Of a stretch of 8,393 nucleotides of DNA, positions 7,078-8,393 are shown in pieces. The DNA is from Candidatus Muproteobacteria bacterium RIFCSPHIGHO2_01_FULL_65_16. GTDB lineage: Bacteria > Pseudomonadota > Gammaproteobacteria > Acidiferrobacterales > Sulfurifustaceae. The stretch lies in NCBI GenBank assembly GCA_001785175.1, contig MFSY01000045.1, positions 15,894 to 24,286 of the forward strand, given 5' to 3'. Every line of letters begins with the position of its first letter. Position 1 is the stretch's first letter. The notes beneath the pieces are model-generated. The model saw only the letters and a list, made by a program, of their open reading frames with translations, had not been told where the DNA came from and made no database searches. The position numbers and the translations under genes were made by a program.

Positions 7078-7226
7078 TTAACAGGTTGTTGAAAAAGGGG
7101 CTCGTCACACCGGCGAAAGCCGGTGTCCAGGAATTAAACACAATGCTTTCATTTACTTCCTGGATTCCGGCTTTCGCCGGAATGACGGATTTTGATGTTT
7201 CAGTGAGTTTTTCAACAACCTGTTAA
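7078..7226. repeat. 149-bp palindromic MITE-like element with 19-bp perfect ends
   Basis: The outer arms TTAACAGGTTGTTGAAAAA (7078-7096) and its exact reverse complement (7208-7226) enclose two inner hairpins. One is at 7107-7126 (stem ACACCGGC, loop GAAA) and the other at 7164-7183 (stem ATTCCGGC, loop GAAA when read on the minus strand). The two inner hairpins are followed by CCAGGAA on their own strands and oppose each other. TTAA at both ends may be a 4-bp target duplication around a 141-bp core (7082-7222). There is no coding capacity. The ends look like those of a non-autonomous transposable element, but I cannot name the parent transposase. As RNA it could fold into one long stem and protect or terminate the polA message. 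Confidence 0.8.
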
Positions 7227-7304
7227 CCGCCAAGACGCCAAGAACGCCATGTTGGTTACCGTTGAAAAATGGCTTTTCTTGGCGACCTTGGCGCCTTGGC
7301 GGTT
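7225..7304. repeat. 80-bp palindrome built from CGCCAAG units
   Basis: The left arm (7225-7249) begins AACCGCCAAGACGCCAAG and pairs with the right arm (7276-7304, ending CTTGGCGCCTTGGCGGTT) at 22 of the first 25 positions. Each arm holds repeated CGCCAAG heptamers at 8-9 bp steps. It shares TTAACC with the end of the preceding element, so the two palindromes abut with no spacer. CGCCAAG-type interspersed palindromes are something I recognise from other bacterial genomes, where their origin is unclear. No gene is present. Confidence 0.7.
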
Positions 7305-7333
7305 CAAAATCATATTCATTTTAAGAGAAAACA

Positions 7334-7361
7334 CCCGGAATTCCCGGGCAAAGGCCGGGAA
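7334..7361. other. overlapping, mutually exclusive small hairpins
   Basis: Three related segments compete for pairing. CCCGG (7334-7338) can pair with CCGGG (7344-7348), or TTCCCGG (7341-7347) can pair with CCGGGAA (7355-7361). The middle segment cannot serve both. The stretch lies between the repeat cluster and the promoter of the candidate small RNA. A protein-binding palindrome or chance GC pairing are equally possible. Confidence 0.3.
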
Positions 7362-7369
7362 ACCCCGCT

Positions 7370-7399
7370 GAACCTTTGCGCCGCAACAGGGTCTATACT
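7370..7399 (+). promoter_or_regulatory. candidate sRNA promoter (-10 TATACT; possible sigma-E-type GAACCT-N16-TCTAT)
   Basis: TATACT (7394-7399) is a good sigma-70 -10 box, but no fitting -35 lies 16-18 bp upstream (TTGCGC at 7376 is only 12 bp away). A different reading fits better. GAACCT (7370-7375) and TCTAT (7392-7396) are separated by 16 bp, which resembles the GAACTT-N16/17-TCTGA pattern of sigma-E/AlgU promoters, with 5/6 and 3/5 matches. Transcription would begin around 7402-7406. Confidence 0.45.
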
Positions 7400-7405
7400 A
7401 AGCGT

Positions 7406-7522
7406 TGATGGACAGTTTTTAGCTTACCCCGCTCCTCCTCCCTGAGCGGGGGAATGTCCCGGACTACAATCCGGGACACGTTCGGCCCCGGAATCTCTCC
7501 CCTTGTTTCCGGGGCTTTTTTT
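7406..7522 (+). ncRNA. candidate trans-acting small RNA 3' of polA (Spot 42/ErsA position)
   Basis: A transcript of about 117 nt is predicted between the promoter at 7370-7399 and a strong terminator. After a single-stranded 5' part with a U run (7416-7420) come three consecutive perfect stems. The first is CCCCGCTC/GAGCGGGG (7427-7434/7444-7451), whose 9-nt loop CTCCTCCCT is complementary to Shine-Dalgarno sequences. The second is TGTCCCGGA/TCCGGGACA (7455-7463/7470-7478). The third is the terminator stem, whose loop TCTCTCCCCTTGT is again pyrimidine-rich. No open reading frame or rRNA/tRNA feature explains it. In enterobacteria the Spot 42 gene, and in Pseudomonas (as I recall) the sigma-E-dependent ErsA gene, lie just 3' of polA. 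Homology to either is not shown here. An attenuator-like leader of the cytochrome gene is the main alternative, but that gene has its own promoter downstream. Confidence 0.6.
7485..7522 (+). terminator. strong intrinsic terminator of the candidate sRNA
   Basis: GCCCCGGAA (7485-7493) and TTCCGGGGC (7507-7515) form a perfect 9-bp stem with a 13-nt loop, followed directly by seven T residues (7516-7522). This is a textbook rho-independent terminator for the plus strand. It also insulates the cytochrome gene from polA read-through. Confidence 0.92.
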
Positions 7523-7575
7523 GTCTGTCATCCTAATTCTCACGTCGGCTGTAGGCCAATTGAATTCGCCCTAAA

Positions 7576-7604
7576 TTGACCTGCGTCCGTGCTCTTGATA
7601 TATA
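7576..7604 (+). promoter_or_regulatory. sigma-70 promoter of the cytochrome c4 gene
   Basis: TTGACC (7576-7581), a 17-bp spacer and TATATA (7599-7604), with TGA just before the -10 box (extended -10), make a near-ideal housekeeping promoter. The predicted start is near 7611, giving a leader of about 64 nt. A second TATATAAG at 7615-7622 repeats 7599-7606 with a 16-bp period. CAATT/AATTG (7557-7561/7574-7578) form a small inverted repeat that overlaps the -35 box. Confidence 0.75.
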
Positions 7605-7665
7605 AGGCCGCGGTTATATAAGACTGGCTTATTTATCCATAAAGATGATTTTGAGTTTCTTGCGC

Positions 7666-7671
7666 GAGGGG
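7666..7671 (+). promoter_or_regulatory. ribosome binding site that fixes the cytochrome start
   Basis: GAGGGG ends three bases before the ATG at 7675, whereas the in-frame ATG at 7645 has no purine-rich site. It therefore supports 7675, which also gives a clean Sec signal peptide. Confidence 0.75.
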
Positions 7672-7674
7672 AAA

Positions 7675-8307
7675 ATGAATGGGCTCATAAGCAGCGCTGT
7701 CCGCTGGTTCCGTATTCTCTGTTTAAGCCTTGGGGTGTTCGCTGTTATCGCGCCGGCGCATGCCGGGGGCGACCCGGCCGCCGGCAAGGGCAAGGCCGCG
7801 GTCTGCGCCGGTTGTCACGGCGCCGATGGCAACGGCGGCGCCGACCTCACGATACCGAAGCTCGCCGGACAAGACGGCGATTACCTCGCCAAGCAGCTTA
7901 AGGATTTCAAATCCGGTGCGCGCAAGAACCCGATCATGTCGGGGATGGTCGCGGGTCTGAGCGACAAGGATGCGCGGGACATCGGCGCCTATTACGGCGG
8001 CCTCAAGCCGCGCCCGGGCGCGGCCAGGAACGCGCAGCTGGCGAAGCTCGGTGAAAAGATCTACCGCGGCGGCAACGCCAAGACCGGCGTGTCCGCCTGC
8101 ATGAGCTGCCACGGCCCTTCGGGCCACGGCATCCCGCCGCGTTTCCCGCGCCTGTCGGGCCAGCACCCGGCCTATGTGGAAAACCAATTACTGTCCTTCA
8201 AATCCGCCAAGCGCACCAACGAAGGCGACACCATGACGCGCATCGCGTTTCGCATGTCGGAGCGCGAGATCAAGGCGGTCGCGGAATACATCTCCGGCCT
8301 GCATTAA
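7675..8307 (+). CDS. cytochrome c4, di-heme periplasmic electron carrier
   Basis: The 210-residue precursor has a Sec signal (positive MNGLISSAVRWFR, hydrophobic core, likely cleavage after AHA at residue 30) and a mature protein of about 180 residues, normal for cytochrome c4. It consists of two homologous class I c-type domains with heme sites CAGCH (44-48) and CMSCH (142-146). Likely sixth ligands are a Met in NPIMSGM (M88 or M91) and Met187 in DTMTRIA. The motifs IPKLAGQ and FPRLSGQHPAYVENQLLSFK recur in both halves, as expected of an internal duplication. The family passes electrons from the bc1 complex to terminal oxidases and is usually membrane-associated. The gene appears monocistronic, with its own promoter and a terminator-like repeat 11 bp after the stop. 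Cytochrome c4 near polA is also seen in pseudomonads, where engB lies between. No engB is found here. Confidence 0.95.
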   Translation: MNGLISSAVRWFRILCLSLGVFAVIAPAHAGGDPAAGKGKAAVCAGCHGADGNGGADLTIPKLAGQDGDYLAKQLKDFKSGARKNPIMSGMVAGLSDKDARDIGAYYGGLKPRPGAARNAQLAKLGEKIYRGGNAKTGVSACMSCHGPSGHGIPPRFPRLSGQHPAYVENQLLSFKSAKRTNEGDTMTRIAFRMSEREIKAVAEYISGLH

Positions 8308-8318
8308 CCTAAGGAAGC

Positions 8319-8393
8319 TCTGAATAAGCAGTAAAGCCGTCATGCCAGCGAAAGCTGGCATCCAGAATCGGCCTTACGGCCGATGCTTTTTCA
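8319..8393. repeat. repeat element with GAAA-capped hairpin, cut by window edge
   Basis: TGAATAAGCA (8321-8330) is a 9/10 inverted match to TGCTTTTTCA (8384-8393), giving imperfect ends like those of the element after polA. Inside is an 8-bp perfect stem ATGCCAGC capped by GAAA (8342-8361), preceded by GTC and followed by CCAG. That is the same flank-stem-loop-flank order as both inner hairpins of the 7078-7226 element, but with a different stem sequence. It begins 11 bp after the cytochrome stop and may extend past the window. Confidence 0.7.
8367..8391 (+). terminator. terminator-like hairpin after cytochrome c4
   Basis: ATCGGCC (8367-8373), loop TTAC and GGCCGAT (8378-8384) form a 7-bp stem, followed by GC and five T residues (8387-8391). 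It lies inside the repeat element, so the repeat probably supplies the cytochrome terminator. Confidence 0.6.

Noticed and set aside
4418..7141. A 907-codon open frame on the minus strand opposite polA.
   Set aside because: It is a mirror of the codon bias of polA. The translation is rich in His, Arg and Gly with no domain, and its first residues come from the repeat element.
7225..7304. A CRISPR array, because of the repeated CGCCAAG units.
   Set aside because: The units are 7 bp at 8-9 bp steps in inverted arms. There are no spacers of CRISPR length and no cas genes.
7406..7522. Reading the three stems as a tRNA, 6S RNA or known riboswitch.
   Set aside because: There is no cloverleaf, no open-promoter-like bubble and no aptamer core that I can recognise, so it is kept as an unclassified candidate sRNA.
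7594..7608. An FNR/ANR box at the cytochrome promoter (TTGAT half-site).
   Set aside because: Only the left half matches. The right half AAGGC is far from ATCAA, and the bases are explained by the extended -10 box.
7645..7674. An earlier in-frame start for cytochrome c4 at 7645.
   Set aside because: It has no Shine-Dalgarno, and it would place a charged stretch ahead of the signal peptide. The ATG at 7675 has GAGGGG and gives a standard signal.

Overview
The window is high-GC bacterial DNA with tightly packed genes. It is most likely from a gammaproteobacterium. The evidence is an E. coli-like three-domain DNA polymerase I with an intact proofreading site, a DUF2782 gene close to polA as in pseudomonads, and a di-heme cytochrome c4 nearby. 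No rRNA or other marker is present to refine this.

Minus strand, right to left (4230 down to 1): a compact run of six genes that probably share transcripts. They are a LOG-family Rossmann protein, a small exported DUF2782 protein, a BPSS1780-family polytopic membrane protein, an AcuC-like zinc deacetylase of the histone-deacetylase fold, and the small (dctQ) and large (dctM) membrane subunits of a TRAP transporter. dctM runs off the left edge. Gaps are 21, 35, 34 and 81 bp, then a 4-bp ATGA overlap. The last three genes may form their own unit: the deacetylase has a perfect TATAAT six bases before its ATG and no Shine-Dalgarno sequence. A plausible but unproven reading is that the TRAP system imports an acetylated small molecule that the deacetylase processes. 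The periplasmic binding subunit is not in the window.

Plus strand: polA (4322-7057) is divergent from the LOG gene across a 91-bp gap holding an extended -10 promoter. A 617-bp gene-free stretch follows. It contains, in order, a 149-bp palindromic MITE-like element with perfect 19-bp ends that begin with TTAA, an 80-bp palindrome built from CGCCAAG units that shares the same TTAA, a pair of mutually exclusive small hairpins, and an unannotated candidate small RNA (about 7406-7522). The candidate RNA has its own promoter, three consecutive perfect hairpins, pyrimidine-rich anti-Shine-Dalgarno loops and a strong intrinsic terminator. It sits just 3' of polA, the position of Spot 42 in enterobacteria and, as I recall, ErsA in Pseudomonas.

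A strong sigma-70 promoter then drives a cytochrome c4 gene (7675-8307). It is followed by another repeat element carrying the same GAAA-capped hairpin as the first, plus a terminator-like hairpin, cut by the right edge.

The main leads are the candidate sRNA, its possible sigma-E-type promoter, and the GAAA-capped repeat family, whose three copies show compensatory stem changes.
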